A DNA stretch of 64,000 bases from Serratia sarumanii (GTDB lineage: Bacteria > Pseudomonadota > Gammaproteobacteria > Enterobacterales > Enterobacteriaceae): positions 3,596,001-3,660,000 of the forward strand of contig NZ_CP124750.1 of NCBI RefSeq assembly GCF_029962605.1, given 5' to 3'. Positions 54,474 to 64,000 of the stretch are shown here, one piece after another (positions within the stretch are counted from its first letter, which is position 1; every line of letters starts with the position of its first letter). A model generated the notes under the pieces. It was not told the DNA's origin and did not search any database. It worked only from the letters and a program-made list of their open reading frames with translations. A program made the translations under genes and the position numbers.

Positions 54474-57400
54474 ATGGCCAATTTTTTTATTGATCGCCCG
54501 ATTTTCGCCTGGGTGCTGGCAATTATTCTTTGCCTGACCGGAGCGTTGGCGATTTTTTCTTTACCGGTAGAACAATACCCGAATTTGGCGCCGCCGAACG
54601 TGCGCATCAGCGCAACTTACCCAGGTGCTTCGGCGCAAACGCTGGAAAACACCGTTACCCAAATCATTGAACAGAATATGACCGGCCTCGACAACATGAT
54701 GTACATGTCGTCGCAGAGCACCAATACCGGCCAGGCGACCGTGACCTTGACGTTCGAAGCCGGCACCGATCCCAACGAGGCGATGCAGCAGGTGCAAAAC
54801 CAGCTGCAGGCCGCGATCAAACGCCTGCCGCAGGCGGTGCAAAATCAGGGGGTGACGGTCTCGAAATCCGGCGACACCACGCTGATGATGGTGGCGTTCG
54901 TCTCCACCGATGGCAGCATGGACAGGCAGGACATCGCCGATTACATCGTCTCCAACCTGCAGGATCCGCTCAGCCGCATCAACGGGGTCGGCAGCATGGA
55001 CGTGTACGGCTCGCAATACGCCATGCGCATCTGGCTCGATCCCAACAAGCTCAACAGCTATCAGTTGACCACCCAGGATGTGGTCAGCGCCATTCAGTCG
55101 CAGAACGCCCAGGTCGCGGTCGGCCAGTTGGGCGGCACACCATCGGTCGATAAGCAGGCGCTGAACGCCACCATTAACGCCCAGTCGCAGCTTCAGACGC
55201 CGGAACAGTTCCGCCAAATCACCCTGCGGGTCAATCAGGACGGTTCGCTGGTGACGCTGGGCAACGTCGCCACCGTCGAACTGGGCGGCGAAAACTACAA
55301 CTACCTCAGCCGCTACAACGGCATGCAGGCCGCGGGCATGAACATCAAGCTGGCCTCCGGCGCCAACGAACTGCAGACCGACCAACTGGTGAAGGACAAG
55401 ATCGCCGAGCTGTCGCAATACTTCCCGCACGGGCTGGAGGCCAAAGTGGCCTATGAAACCACCCCCTTCGTCAAAGCCTCGATCAAGGACGTGGTGAAAA
55501 CGCTGCTGGAAGCCATCCTGCTGGTGTTCCTGGTGATGTATCTGTTCCTGCAGAACTTCCGCGCCACGCTGATCCCCACCATCGCCGTGCCGGTGGTGCT
55601 GCTGGGCACCTTCGCCATCCTTTCCGCCTGCGGCTTCAGCATCAATACCCTTACCATGTTCGCCATGGTGCTGGCGATCGGCCTGCTGGTGGACGACGCC
55701 ATCGTGGTAGTGGAAAACGTCGAACGCGTGATGAGCGAAGAAGGCCTGCCGCCGCGTGAAGCCACGCGCAAATCCATGGGGCAAATTCAGAGCGCGCTGG
55801 TCGGCATCGCCCTGGTGCTGTCGGCGGTGTTCGTGCCGATGGCGTTCTTCGGCGGCACCACCGGCGCCATCTATCGCCAGTTCTCCATCACCATCGTTTC
55901 CGCCATGGTGTTGTCGGTGCTGGTGGCGATGATCCTGACCCCGGCCCTGTGCGCCACGCTGCTCAAACCGATCGCCAAGGGGCACCATCACGGCAAGCGC
56001 GGCTTCTTCGGCTGGTTCAACCGCATGTTCAACCGCAACGCCGAACGCTATGAGCGCGGCGTGGGGCGCATTCTGCACGCCAGCGGCCGCTACATGGTGA
56101 TTTATCTGCTGTTGCTCGGCGGCATGGCGCTGCTGTTCATCAAGCTGCCGACCTCGTTCCTGCCGCAGGAAGACCGCGGCATCTTCACCGTACAGGTACA
56201 GCTGCCGGCGGGCTCGACCCTGCAGCAAACCTCTAAAGTGGTGGAAAAGGTCGAGCAGTATTTCCTCACCGAAGAGAAACAGGACGTGTTGTCGGTGTTC
56301 GCCATCATCGGCTCCGGGCCGGGGGGCAACGGCCAAAACGTGGCGCGTCTGTTCGTTCGGCTGAAAGACTGGGATCTGCGCACCTCGGGCGCCAACAGCT
56401 CGTTCGACATCATCGATCGCGCCACGCTGGCATTCAACAAGATTAACGAAGCGCGGGTGATCGCCAGCAGCCCGCCGGCGATCACCGGCCTCGGCAACTC
56501 CTCCGGCTTCGACATGGAACTGGAAGATCACGCCGGGTTGGGGCACGCCAAACTAATGGCGGCTCGCGACCAACTGTTACAGCTGGCGGCGCAAAATCCG
56601 CTGCTGTCGCGCGTGCGCCACAACGGCCTGGACGACAGCCCGCAGCTGCAGATCGATATCGATCAGCGCAAGGCGCAGGCGCTGGGCGTATCTATCGACG
56701 ACATCAACAATACCCTCTCTACCGCCTGGGGTTCGACCTACGTCAACGACTTCGTCGATCGCGGCCGGGTGAAGAGAGTTTACGTGCAGGCCGCCGCGCC
56801 GTTCCGCATGCTGCCGGAAGACATCAACAAATGGTATGTGCGCAACAGCGCGGGCGGCATGGTGCCGTTCTCGGCCTTCGCCAGTTCACACTGGGAATAC
56901 GGCTCGCCGCGGCTGGAACGCTATAACGGCAACTCGGCGCTGGAAATCGTCGGCGAGGCGGCCAACGGCGTCAGCACCGGCACCGCCATGGCGGAAATGG
57001 AAAAACTGGTCAGCCAGTTACCGACCGGCTTCGGGCTGGAATGGACGGCGCTCTCCTACCAGGAACGCTTGTCCGGCTCGCAGGCGCCGGCGCTGTACGC
57101 CATCTCGCTGCTGGTGGTGTTCCTGTGCCTGGCGGCGCTGTATGAAAGCTGGTCGATACCGTTCTCGGTGATGCTGGTGGTGCCGCTGGGGGTGATCGGC
57201 GCGGTCGCCGCCACCTGGCTGCGCGGCCTGGAGAACGACGTTTATTTCCAGGTCGGCCTGTTGACCATCATTGGGCTGTCGGCGAAAAACGCCATTCTGA
57301 TCGTCGAATTCGCCAACGAGCTGAACCACAAAGGGCAGGATCTGATGTCCGCGACGCTCGACGCATCACGCATGCGTCTGCGGCCGATCCTGATGACTTC

Positions 57401-57611
57401 GCTGGCGTTCATCTTCGGCGTGCTGCCGATGGCCACCAGCAGCGGCGCCGGTTCCGGCAGCCAGCATGCGGTCGGCACCGGGGTGATGGGCGGCATGATC
57501 TCCGCCACCCTGCTAGCGATTTTCTTCGTGCCGCTGTTCTTCGTGCTGGTGCGCCGCCGCTTCCCGGGCAAAGCGCATCCGGCAGGCAATACGACGGCCG
57601 CCGGGGAGTGA
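54474..57611 (+). CDS. acrD: RND multidrug efflux permease AcrD
   Basis: The inner membrane pump of a tripartite efflux system, 1045 residues, twelve transmembrane helices and two large periplasmic loops. It begins [20 protein letters not shown]; proton relay Asp pair in [35 protein letters not shown] in the second half, and [16 protein letters not shown]. coli AcrD exports aminoglycosides and acidic drugs and works with AcrA and TolC encoded elsewhere. The name rests on synteny narQ-acrD-ypfM-yffB-dapE. No membrane fusion gene is adjacent, as usual for acrD. Confidence 0.93.
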   Translation: MANFFIDRPIFAWVLAIILCLTGALAIFSLPVEQYPNLAPPNVRISATYPGASAQTLENTVTQIIEQNMTGLDNMMYMSSQSTNTGQATVTLTFEAGTDPNEAMQQVQNQLQAAIKRLPQAVQNQGVTVSKSGDTTLMMVAFVSTDGSMDRQDIADYIVSNLQDPLSRINGVGSMDVYGSQYAMRIWLDPNKLNSYQLTTQDVVSAIQSQNAQVAVGQLGGTPSVDKQALNATINAQSQLQTPEQFRQITLRVNQDGSLVTLGNVATVELGGENYNYLSRYNGMQAAGMNIKLASGANELQTDQLVKDKIAELSQYFPHGLEAKVAYETTPFVKASIKDVVKTLLEAILLVFLVMYLFLQNFRATLIPTIAVPVVLLGTFAILSACGFSINTLTMFAMVLAIGLLVDDAIVVVENVERVMSEEGLPPREATRKSMGQIQSALVGIALVLSAVFVPMAFFGGTTGAIYRQFSITIVSAMVLSVLVAMILTPALCATLLKPIAKGHHHGKRGFFGWFNRMFNRNAERYERGVGRILHASGRYMVIYLLLLGGMALLFIKLPTSFLPQEDRGIFTVQVQLPAGSTLQQTSKVVEKVEQYFLTEEKQDVLSVFAIIGSGPGGNGQNVARLFVRLKDWDLRTSGANSSFDIIDRATLAFNKINEARVIASSPPAITGLGNSSGFDMELEDHAGLGHAKLMAARDQLLQLAAQNPLLSRVRHNGLDDSPQLQIDIDQRKAQALGVSIDDINNTLSTAWGSTYVNDFVDRGRVKRVYVQAAAPFRMLPEDINKWYVRNSAGGMVPFSAFASSHWEYGSPRLERYNGNSALEIVGEAANGVSTGTAMAEMEKLVSQLPTGFGLEWTALSYQERLSGSQAPALYAISLLVVFLCLAALYESWSIPFSVMLVVPLGVIGAVAATWLRGLENDVYFQVGLLTIIGLSAKNAILIVEFANELNHKGQDLMSATLDASRMRLRPILMTSLAFIFGVLPMATSSGAGSGSQHAVGTGVMGGMISATLLAIFFVPLFFVLVRRRFPGKAHPAGNTTAAGE

Positions 57612-57628
57612 TAGCCTGGGCATAAAAA

Positions 57629-57660
57629 AAGCAGCGTCGGGTTACCGATGCTGCTTTATT
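57629..57660 (+). terminator. acrD terminator
   Basis: AAGCAGC-G-TCGG-GTTA-CCGA-TGCTGCTT (57629-57656) followed by TATTT. The A-run in front (57624-57630) would let it also stop transcription from ypfM on the minus strand. Confidence 0.88.
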
Positions 57661-57737
57661 TCGAACGATAATCTCGTTCCCAAGGTGTTTCAGTGACTTT
57701 CCAATGACTCAACCTTGCCATCTGCTTCAACGCTGTG

Positions 57738-57797
57738 TCAGTTGCCCAACATCTCATCAATGAAGTCTTTCCAGTTTCCTAATTCACGATCAACCAT
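57738..57797 (-). CDS. ypfM: 19-residue conserved small protein YpfM
   Basis: The minus strand encodes MVDRELGNWKDFIDEMLGN and a TGA stop. This matches E. coli YpfM (as I recall, MIERELGNWKDFIEVMLRK), a confirmed small protein in the same place between acrD and yffB. It is far shorter than usual gene-calling limits. Position, strand, length and the central RELGNWKDFI block are all conserved. Function is unknown. Confidence 0.88.
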   Translation of the reverse strand: MVDRELGNWKDFIDEMLGN

Positions 57798-58081
57798 AAT
57801 ACTTTACAACCTCAATTATTTGACGAAGCGGATTCTACGCCTGTTTTTTGACCATGTGAAGGGAAACGGGAACGATGCCGGGCCCGGAAACCGGGCTTAG
57901 CGCACATTTTCGTATTTATCTGATCAATACTCAGTGCTGCTATTCCCTTGTGATATCAATTTCTCCGCGGTAGCGTGTAAAAGGTATAAAAATACGACAA
58001 TGGAGCGCCGACATCCGCGGGTATCAGCGCGCCATTCGGCACTATGCCGCCGACCTCAGTCTTATTGGTTAGAGGAAAACG

Positions 58082-58513
58082 ATGGAAATTATCACCGACC
58101 CGAACCGCCGCGCCATCGACTGGCAGCGGCTGTGTGAATTGCTGGAGGCCGCCGGGCTGGGCAAGCGCGATCCGCACACCCTGCGGCGCGTTTACCAACA
58201 CAGTCAGTTTTGCTATTGGGGGTTTATCGGCAACGAGCTGATCGCCACCGCGCACGCCATCAGCGACCTGACCTCGGTCGCTTATCTGGCCGACGTGGCG
58301 ATCGATCCGCGCTTTCAGGGGCAAGGGCTGGGGCGCCGGTTGATGGATCGGGTGATGCAAGATTTGGCGCCGCTCGGCAAGATTTTCATCTATTCCGTGC
58401 CGGAAAAACTGGCCTTCTATAAAAAGTACGGCTTTCATGATTTGACCACCGGCATGGTGTATGCGGACGGCGCCTCACTGCAACGGTTGCAAAACGGCGG
58501 TTATATCCGCTGA
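58082..58513 (+). CDS. GNAT family N-acetyltransferase
   Basis: A 143-residue acetyltransferase of the GNAT fold. The acetyl-CoA binding motif is VAIDPRFQGQGLGRRLMDRV, followed by APLGKIFIYSVPEKLAFYKK and YGFHDLTTGMV. Substrate unknown. A GAGG site lies just before ATG 58082. Not present at this position in E. coli. Confidence 0.85.
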   Translation: MEIITDPNRRAIDWQRLCELLEAAGLGKRDPHTLRRVYQHSQFCYWGFIGNELIATAHAISDLTSVAYLADVAIDPRFQGQGLGRRLMDRVMQDLAPLGKIFIYSVPEKLAFYKKYGFHDLTTGMVYADGASLQRLQNGGYIR

Positions 58514-59045
58514 TCATCTTGATCAAAATACTTTTCTCAGAAGAATACAGCTGACGATATGCTTGAGACAGATAAAACGCTTAGCCAAAACGCCCCAGAA
58601 AAAAATACACACTCTCTTTTAACTTTTTATTTTCACTATTATTCACCTCTACAACCATGAATGAGAAAACGTTTGAACTTCCTGTCAGAGATATTTCTTA
58701 GTCATTAGACCTCTTACAAAGATATCACGAACCAAAAGATCGGTAAAAACGATCGAATATTAATTTACGATAGGAATAATCTATGATATTTCCTTTTAAT
58801 TCTCCTTGATTGATAGCTGACATCTATTTAAAAACCTCTACCCCTCTTGCGGCACTTTTTATTAATCCTATTTATCTCTTTACTATCAATCAAATAAAAA
58901 ACAAACTGACTAAACCAGCGGTATAGGTAAATGTTGAGATTCATCATCGGAAATAATTCAACATTTAATTATTTCGATTATTTCTATTTTTATACTTTAA
59001 GATAACCGTCGCCACCGGGAATAAAAAATAAAGGATTATAATAAT
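58514..59045. other. AT-rich 530-bp intergenic stretch
   Basis: No open frame of note. Base composition drops sharply, with long A/T tracts, in contrast to the GC-rich surroundings. Together with the LuxR-type gene that follows it looks like an acquired or H-NS-silenced segment, probably containing that gene's promoter. A poor purine-rich AAAGGA at 59031 is its ribosome binding site. Confidence 0.6.
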
Positions 59046-59597
59046 ATGAAGATCGATATTTTCAGCGAATGTACCTATACCATTATCGGTATCAGACAAC
59101 TGATAAATCAAACATGGTCAGAAAAAAACACGCCAGCCGACTTTAACCGCAGAAGGGTCTGCTTTATCGATGTCACCCTCGCCAATTTTGAAGCGCGTTA
59201 CCGCGATGAATATGCCAACCCCAAAACCTACAAAATAGTCATTATTACCGACTGCCCGCATGAGATGGTGATTGTCGACAATAAGACCATTATATTATCA
59301 AACCTTATATCTTTAAGCCGTTTCAGCCACCTGATCGGCGATTTATATACGCGCTACAGTCACTATACCGAGCCGCCGCAGCTCTCCCGGCGCGAGTCCC
59401 TTTTCCTGTCGGAGTGGTCGACGGGAAAATCGCTGACCGATATCAGCAACGCTATGAATATAAGAAACAAAACCGCCAATCATTACAAATCGAGAATCAT
59501 GAAAAAGCTTGGCGCCAGCAGAATAAAACCGCTGTTGCATATTACCCGCGTACGGTGTTTAACCGATCGTTTAAATATAAAAATTAATAAAGAATAG
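59046..59597 (+). CDS. LuxR-type HTH transcriptional regulator
   Basis: 183 residues. The C-terminal LuxR/NarL helix-turn-helix is LSRRESLFLSEWSTGKSLTD, ISNAMNIRNKTANHYKSRIM, KKLGASRIKP (about 113-163). The N-terminal half (SECTYTIIGIRQLI, then YKIVIITDCPHEMVIVDN) looks like a degenerate receiver, as in RcsA, BglJ and FimW, with no obvious phosphorylation Asp. Codon use is AT-rich, unlike its neighbours, which fits horizontal transfer. RcsA-like auxiliary regulators often control capsule or fimbriae. Target unknown. Confidence 0.82.
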   Translation: MKIDIFSECTYTIIGIRQLINQTWSEKNTPADFNRRRVCFIDVTLANFEARYRDEYANPKTYKIVIITDCPHEMVIVDNKTIILSNLISLSRFSHLIGDLYTRYSHYTEPPQLSRRESLFLSEWSTGKSLTDISNAMNIRNKTANHYKSRIMKKLGASRIKPLLHITRVRCLTDRLNIKINKE

Positions 59598-59851
59598 TTC
59601 CTCTGAGCCCAGATCCGCATTGGCGGCTGAACGCGTTCGCCGACGTCTTTTACAAGCACCGTCGGCGAAGTCTGCCGTTCAACCACATTGCCAACCTCTC
59701 TCCCTGGTGCTCAATCGCATCTCGCGCGCATCGTTGTCTGGATCTCGCCGCCGCTTTACTGGCATTATCTCTGCTATCGCCGGGCGGCGAGAAGGCCTAA
59801 GACCGCGCCCGCCGCCCAGTATCGACTCGACGAGACAGGTAGCTTTACGCC

Positions 59852-60238
59852 ATGGCAAACAAACCGCAACAGACAACGCTGACGATGTACGGCATCAAAA
59901 ACTGCGACACCATCAAGAAAGCCCGCCGCTGGCTGGAAGATCAGGGCGTGGCCTATCATTTTCACGACTACCGCGCCGACGGCCTGACCGAACAGCAGCT
60001 GCGCGGTTTCGTCGCGCAACTGGGTTGGGAGCCGCTGCTCAATACCCGCGGCACCACCTGGCGCAAGCTGGATGAAGCGCAGCGCAACGCCTGCGATAAC
60101 GCCGACGCCGCCATCGCGCTGATGCTGGCGCAGCCGGCAATCATTAAACGCCCGCTGCTGGACGACGGCAACGGCCGCGCCCTGCTCGGTTTTAACGCCG
60201 ACGCTTACCAGCAATTTATCGCCGAGGTCGCCGTATGA
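59852..60238 (+). CDS. yffB: ArsC-family reductase YffB
   Basis: A 128-residue member of the ArsC/Spx thioredoxin-like family. The single active-site Cys is in [37 protein letters not shown] and [11 protein letters not shown] are conserved. E. coli YffB is a glutathione-linked ArsC homologue of uncertain role. The annotated ATG at 59852 could instead be 59885 (MYGIKNCD); neither has a strong ribosome binding site. It overlaps dapE by 4 bp. Confidence 0.92.
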   Translation: MANKPQQTTLTMYGIKNCDTIKKARRWLEDQGVAYHFHDYRADGLTEQQLRGFVAQLGWEPLLNTRGTTWRKLDEAQRNACDNADAAIALMLAQPAIIKRPLLDDGNGRALLGFNADAYQQFIAEVAV

Positions 60239-61362
60239 CTTGCCCGGTTATCGAACTGGCCCAGCAGCTGATCAAGCGCCCTTCCCTCAGCCCGAATGAC
60301 GAAGGCTGCCAGCAGCTGATGATCGATCGTCTGCAGGCAATCGGCTTCACCGTCGAAGCGATGGACTTCGAAGACACCCAGAATTTCTGGGCCTGGCGCG
60401 GCGAAGGGCAAACCCTGGCGTTTGCCGGGCACACCGACGTGGTGCCAACCGGCGATGAAAAGCGTTGGGACAACCCGCCGTTTGAACCGGCGATCCGCGA
60501 CGGCATGCTGTATGGCCGCGGCGCGGCGGACATGAAAGGTTCATTGGCCGCAATGGTGGTGGCCGCCGAGCGATTTGTCGCCGCCAACCCGGATCACCGG
60601 GGCCGCCTGGCATTCCTGATCACCTCGGATGAAGAGGCCAGCGCCACCCACGGCACGGTTAAGGTGGTCGAAGCGCTGATGGCGCGCAACGAGCGGCTGG
60701 ATTACTGCCTGGTCGGCGAGCCGTCCAGCACCGAGCGCGTCGGCGACGTGGTGAAAAACGGCCGACGCGGCTCCATCACCGCCAACCTGCATATCCACGG
60801 CGTACAGGGGCACGTCGCCTATCCGCACCTGGCGGACAACCCGGTGCACCGCGCCATGCCGGCGCTGAATGAACTGGTGGCGATCGAATGGGATCGCGGC
60901 AACGAGTTCTTCCCGCCGACCAGCATGCAGATCGCCAACGTGCAGGCCGGCACCGGCAGCAACAACGTGATCCCGGGCGATCTTTATGTGCAGTTCAACT
61001 TCCGTTTCAGCACCGAGCTGACCGATGCGATGATCAAGCAGCGCGTGGAAGAGCTGCTTGAACGCCACCAGCTGAACTACAGCATCGAGTGGCGGCTGTC
61101 CGGCCAACCGTTCCTCACCTCGCGCGGCGCGCTGGTGGATGCGGTGGTCAACGCCGTCGAGCACTATTCTGAACTGACGCCGCAGTTGCTGACCACCGGC
61201 GGCACCTCCGACGGCCGCTTCATCGCGCAGATGGGCGCGCAGGTGGTGGAGCTGGGGCCGGTCAACGCCACCATCCACAAGGTCAACGAATGCGTCAACG
61301 CCGCAGATCTGCAGCTGCTGAGCCGCATGTATCAACGCATCATGGAGCAATTGGTCGCATGA
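60235..61362 (+). CDS. dapE: Succinyl-diaminopimelate desuccinylase
   Basis: A dinuclear zinc hydrolase in lysine and peptidoglycan (diaminopimelate) synthesis; 375 residues. First zinc motif [18 protein letters not shown], then [20 protein letters not shown], the catalytic pair in [20 protein letters not shown], and C-terminal [31 protein letters not shown]. The start overlaps yffB and the stop overlaps the M15 peptidase gene (ATGA), making a coupled set. Confidence 0.98.
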   Translation: MTCPVIELAQQLIKRPSLSPNDEGCQQLMIDRLQAIGFTVEAMDFEDTQNFWAWRGEGQTLAFAGHTDVVPTGDEKRWDNPPFEPAIRDGMLYGRGAADMKGSLAAMVVAAERFVAANPDHRGRLAFLITSDEEASATHGTVKVVEALMARNERLDYCLVGEPSSTERVGDVVKNGRRGSITANLHIHGVQGHVAYPHLADNPVHRAMPALNELVAIEWDRGNEFFPPTSMQIANVQAGTGSNNVIPGDLYVQFNFRFSTELTDAMIKQRVEELLERHQLNYSIEWRLSGQPFLTSRGALVDAVVNAVEHYSELTPQLLTTGGTSDGRFIAQMGAQVVELGPVNATIHKVNECVNAADLQLLSRMYQRIMEQLVA

Positions 61363-62033
61363 TCAACGCAGAGATGCTCACCGGCCGCTCAACCGAACAC
61401 CTGGCGCCGCTGAGCGGGAACCATCGGCTGCAGCCGCAGGCGGTCAACGCCTTCTTGGCGATGCAGCAGGCCGCGCGTGAGGCGGGATTCGATCTCCAAC
61501 CCGCCAGCACCTTCCGCGATTTCGACCGGCAGTTGGCGATCTGGAATGGCAAATTCTGCGGCCAGCGGCCAGTATTAGATAAGGACAGCCGCCCGATCGA
61601 CGTCGCGCCGCTGCCCGCCGCTGAGCGCTGTGAGGCGATCCTGCGCTGGTCGGCTCTGCCGGGCGCCAGCCGCCATCACTGGGGCAGCGATCTGGATGTG
61701 TACGATCCGTCGCTGCTGCCGGAAGGGAAAAAGCTGCAGCTGGAGCCGTGGGAATATGAAGAAGGCGGTTACTTTGCGCCGCTCAACCAGTGGCTGACGG
61801 CACATATGGCCGAGTTCGGTTTCTACCGCCCCTTTACCGAAGACAGCGGTGGCGTGGCGGTAGAGCCGTGGCATCTGAGCTACCGGCCGCTGGCGCAAGA
61901 GGCCGAACGCTTGCTGACCCCGGCGCTGTTGCTGGCGGCCTGGCAAGACAAGGAGGTCGCCGGTGCCGAATGGCTCGAACGCCATCTGCCCTCGATTTTT
62001 TCGCGTTTTATACGCAGTGAAGTAAAGGAGTAG
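61359..62033 (+). CDS. M15-family D-alanyl-D-alanine carboxypeptidase-like protein
   Basis: About 224 residues, start ATG 61359 overlapping the dapE stop. M15 (VanY-like) zinc ligands: His and Asp in [16 protein letters not shown] and the His in [17 protein letters not shown]. There is no signal peptide, so it is either cytosolic (recycling) or exported by another route. In E. coli dapE is followed by ypfN, so this gene is an insertion in the operon. Its link with dapE suggests a peptidoglycan role. Confidence 0.85.
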   Translation: MINAEMLTGRSTEHLAPLSGNHRLQPQAVNAFLAMQQAAREAGFDLQPASTFRDFDRQLAIWNGKFCGQRPVLDKDSRPIDVAPLPAAERCEAILRWSALPGASRHHWGSDLDVYDPSLLPEGKKLQLEPWEYEEGGYFAPLNQWLTAHMAEFGFYRPFTEDSGGVAVEPWHLSYRPLAQEAERLLTPALLLAAWQDKEVAGAEWLERHLPSIFSRFIRSEVKE

Positions 62034-62035
62034 CT

Positions 62036-62221
62036 ATGCAATGGTTAGCTGATTACTGGTGGATTATCCTGCTGGTTCTGGTGGGAATGGTCGTCAGCGG
62101 CATCAAGGAACTGCGCCGCGTCGACGTGAAAAGCTATCTGGCCAACAAGCCGGAGATACCGCCGCACCGCGACAATAATGCCCAGTGGGATGACGAAGAC
62201 GACTGGCCGAAAAAGAAATGA
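62036..62221 (+). CDS. ypfN: UPF0370 small membrane protein YpfN
   Basis: A 61-residue protein. One N-terminal membrane helix ([18 protein letters not shown]) and a charged cytosolic tail ([32 protein letters not shown]), nearly identical to E. coli YpfN. Function unknown. Last gene of the yffB-dapE operon. Confidence 0.93.
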   Translation: MQWLADYWWIILLVLVGMVVSGIKELRRVDVKSYLANKPEIPPHRDNNAQWDDEDDWPKKK

Positions 62222-62225
62222 CACC

Positions 62226-62253
62226 AGGGCGCTTATCGGCGCCCTGAGTTTTT
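62226..62253 (+). terminator. ypfN terminator, at the ypfH end
   Basis: GGGCGC-TTATCG-GCGCCC followed by TGAGTTTTT. It separates convergent ypfN and ypfH. Confidence 0.85.
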
Positions 62254-62941
62254 AGCGAAAGGCGATCAGCTCGCCGCGCTTGCCGGACAATGCCTCGTCC
62301 CAGTAGCGCTGCGGCACATAATAATGCAGCCTTTCCAGCGCGGCGTTCATCATGCCCTGGTTGATCGCGTGCCCGACGTTTTCCTCTACGTCCAGCGTGA
62401 AATCGGCGCCGCCGGCCCGAAGCGCTTCCGCCGCCGCGTGAGCGTGTTGCACCGCGATCACCGCGTCCTCTGCACCGTGGATCAAATGCACCACGCTGTC
62501 GCCGAAAGCCTGCTCAGGCAGCTGGGCGAAACGCCCGCTGAACGCCACCACGCGCCCGGCCAGCCGGGTTTCCGCTTTCAACGCTTCCAGCGCCATAATG
62601 GCCCCTTGCGAGAACCCCACCAGCGCCGTGCCGGCATAGCCCACGCCGCTCAGCTGCTGCCAATGGCGCACCACCGCCACAAACTGCGGCATCACGTCTG
62701 CAATACGGGCCGCGCGGTTCTCTTCGGTCACGTCCTGCACCGAAAACCACTGGCGCCCGACGCCGTTGCCAAACGCTTCGGGGCCACCGATGCTCACCAC
62801 CTGCGCCTGAGGAAACTCTTTGGCGAAGTAGCTGCCGATCTCCCCCATCGCCACCGGGTTGTCGCCGACACCGTGAAACAGCAAGATCAGCTGCGCCGCC
62901 GGGGTCGCCGGGCTTTGGACAACGAAATGCTCATGTTTCAT
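62252..62941 (-). CDS. ypfH: Esterase YpfH (alpha/beta-hydrolase)
   Basis: A 229-residue carboxylesterase of the dienelactone/phospholipase family. Start ATG 62941 gives MKHEHFVVQSPATPAAQLIL as in E. coli. The nucleophile Ser is in ALVGFSQGAIMALEALKAET; Asp and His are in VHLIHGAEDAVIAV and EENVGHAINQG; LLFHGVGDNPVAMGEIGSYF is the oxyanion-side motif. Substrate unknown. Confidence 0.92.
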   Translation of the reverse strand: MKHEHFVVQSPATPAAQLILLFHGVGDNPVAMGEIGSYFAKEFPQAQVVSIGGPEAFGNGVGRQWFSVQDVTEENRAARIADVMPQFVAVVRHWQQLSGVGYAGTALVGFSQGAIMALEALKAETRLAGRVVAFSGRFAQLPEQAFGDSVVHLIHGAEDAVIAVQHAHAAAEALRAGGADFTLDVEENVGHAINQGMMNAALERLHYYVPQRYWDEALSGKRGELIAFR

Positions 62942-63061
62942 CGATGACTCCTTAATAGTAACCAAACCTGGTGCGAGGACAGTCGCCGCCGCACCGCTGA
63001 CAGTGACTATACGCCGTTGAGAAAGCGGGAAAATCGGGTTTTATTGAGCGAGTTGTTCAAT

Positions 63062-64000
63062 TTATTGCAACGACTGCGCCCAGTCGCGCCAGTAGCGGCA
63101 GTGCTGCGCATTCAGCTGTTCCAGCGCCTGCGCCGTTTCGTGCCGCCAGTGGCGCAGCAAGGCTTTCTGGCCGCTGACGCCCGCCTGCTCCGCGCAGGCC
63201 GCAGGGGATTGCCGCCGCTGCAGATGGCCGCGCAGCGCGGGCAGCGGCAAATTGCTGGCCAACAGCAAACGCTGCAATGCCCCCAGGCTGGCCTCCAGCG
63301 GCCGATGGGCGAAAGCGAACCCGGCCAGCTCGCGCCAGTCCTCTTCGCCGAGCGACGTATCGCCGTCGTCGCCCGGGATCGCCAGCGCGAGCTCGATGCG
63401 CTGCCGCAACCAGGGCCAGTCGCGCGCCAGATGCTTGTGCGCCGCGTGCCGCAGTGCCTCCCCTTGCTCGCTCAAGGGTAAAATAGCCATCGCGGTATAG
63501 CAGCCGCTGCTGGCCTCCGGCTTGCTGCCGATGCGCACCAGCTCGAAACCGCAGGATTGCCAAAAGCGCCACAGCGGCTCGGTATAGCCGAAGCTGACCG
63601 ACAGGAAATCCAGCCCCTGCGCCTGGCGGCGTTGCCGTTCGATCAGCTGACGCGCGATACCCTGCCGCCGCAGCGCCGGCAGCGTCGCGATGCGGGTAAT
63701 GCGCCTTGAACGCAGCGTCGGCGCCCACCATTGGCCGCCGTGCGCCGCCAGCGACTGCGCCACCAGGTTGCCGCGCGGCCGACGGCGGCCGGCCCACACA
63801 TCGTGCGCCAACTCGGCGCTCAAGCCGCCTTCGTCCACCAGCCACACGGCGCCGACCACCTCTGGCCCGGCCTGCGCCAGCCCGTAATGCATGCCGGGCG
63901 CATCCATCAGCCTGCGCAAGTCCAGCGGCGAGGTGCGGTAATGCGCGCTGCTCAGCAGGGCGTAGAAACGCGCCAGCCGCTGCGGATCGGCGCACAGCTC
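63062..64000 (-). CDS. tmcA: tRNA(Met) cytidine acetyltransferase, C-terminal part (runs off the right edge)
   Basis: About 312 C-terminal residues of TmcA, which makes N4-acetylcytidine at the wobble base of elongator tRNA(Met). Visible are the GNAT domain ([58 protein letters not shown]) and the tail domain ([34 protein letters not shown]). The N-terminal RNA helicase part is outside the window. Synteny dapE-ypfN-ypfH-tmcA as in E. coli. Confidence 0.93.
   Translation of the reverse strand, partial: ELCADPQRLARFYALLSSAHYRTSPLDLRRLMDAPGMHYGLAQAGPEVVGAVWLVDEGGLSAELAHDVWAGRRRPRGNLVAQSLAAHGGQWWAPTLRSRRITRIATLPALRRQGIARQLIERQRRQAQGLDFLSVSFGYTEPLWRFWQSCGFELVRIGSKPEASSGCYTAMAILPLSEQGEALRHAAHKHLARDWPWLRQRIELALAIPGDDGDTSLGEEDWRELAGFAFAHRPLEASLGALQRLLLASNLPLPALRGHLQRRQSPAACAEQAGVSGQKALLRHWRHETAQALEQLNAQHCRYWRDWAQSLQ

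Noticed and set aside
57715..57900. 61-codon plus-strand frame after acrD
   Set aside because: It is antisense to the conserved ypfM peptide and has no family resemblance or ribosome binding site.
59620..60075. 151-codon plus-strand frame before and within yffB
   Set aside because: It overlaps yffB in another frame with a non-protein-like, Arg/Pro/Ser-rich translation.

Overview
This 64 kb window is chromosomal DNA of a Serratia, almost certainly Serratia marcescens. It is GC-rich enterobacterial sequence, its gene order follows the Escherichia coli yfeR-to-tmcA segment for most of its length, and it carries the Serratia chitin locus (chiWXYZ, chiB, chiR, cbp21). The ChiB catalytic residues (Asp140, Asp142, Glu144) and the CBP21 copper histidines fall at the positions known for the S. 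marcescens proteins. I see no tRNA, rRNA, CRISPR array, insertion sequence or intact prophage.

Layout. 1-5.3 kb: the start of budA (acetolactate decarboxylase), a divergent LysR regulator, eutBC (ethanolamine ammonia-lyase), a nucleotidyltransferase and a FlxA-like coiled-coil protein. 5.3-15.8 kb: the conserved yfeR/yfeH-ypeB-ligA-zipA-cysZ-cysK-ptsH-ptsI-crr block. 15.8-17.9 kb: a two-component system where E. coli has pdxK and yfeKS. 18-29 kb: cysM, cysPTWA, yfeX, yfeY, yfeZ, a YgiW-like protein, ypeA, amiA, hemF and yaiI. 29-35.3 kb: an accessory, apparently Fur-controlled locus with a HasR-like TonB-dependent receptor, an exported oligopeptidase B, a TonB paralogue and a ChaN-type lipoprotein. 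35.4-37.8 kb: mmuPM (S-methylmethionine salvage). 37.9-40.1 kb: maeB. 40.3-45.4 kb: the chitin locus, lying between maeB and talA, which are neighbours in E. coli. 45.7-49.3 kb: talA, tktB, nudK. 49.5-51.1 kb: a secreted M60 metallopeptidase with a chitin-binding module. 51.4-64 kb: narQ next to narP, a small winged-helix protein, acrD, the 19-residue ypfM, a GNAT, an AT-rich island with a LuxR-type regulator, then yffB-dapE-M15 peptidase-ypfN, ypfH and the 3' half of tmcA.

How the parts work together. Sulfur assimilation is concentrated here: CysPTWA imports sulfate/thiosulfate, CysZ is a second sulfate permease, and CysK and CysM make cysteine; mmuPM adds methionine salvage. PtsHI-Crr supply the phosphotransfer chain for sugar uptake. 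In the chitin locus ChiR activates chitinases and CBP21, while ChiWXYZ is a lysis-type holin/endopeptidase/spanin cassette used for secretion. The best candidate for an undescribed system is the 29-35 kb locus. Its layout (receptor, dedicated TonB, periplasmic protease, haem-type lipoprotein) resembles the Pectobacterium Fus ferredoxin-piracy system but uses an S9 peptidase instead of an M16 one, so it may import a host or competitor iron/haem protein or peptide and cut it in the periplasm. The chitin-binding M60 peptidase near the chitin locus is the second lead.
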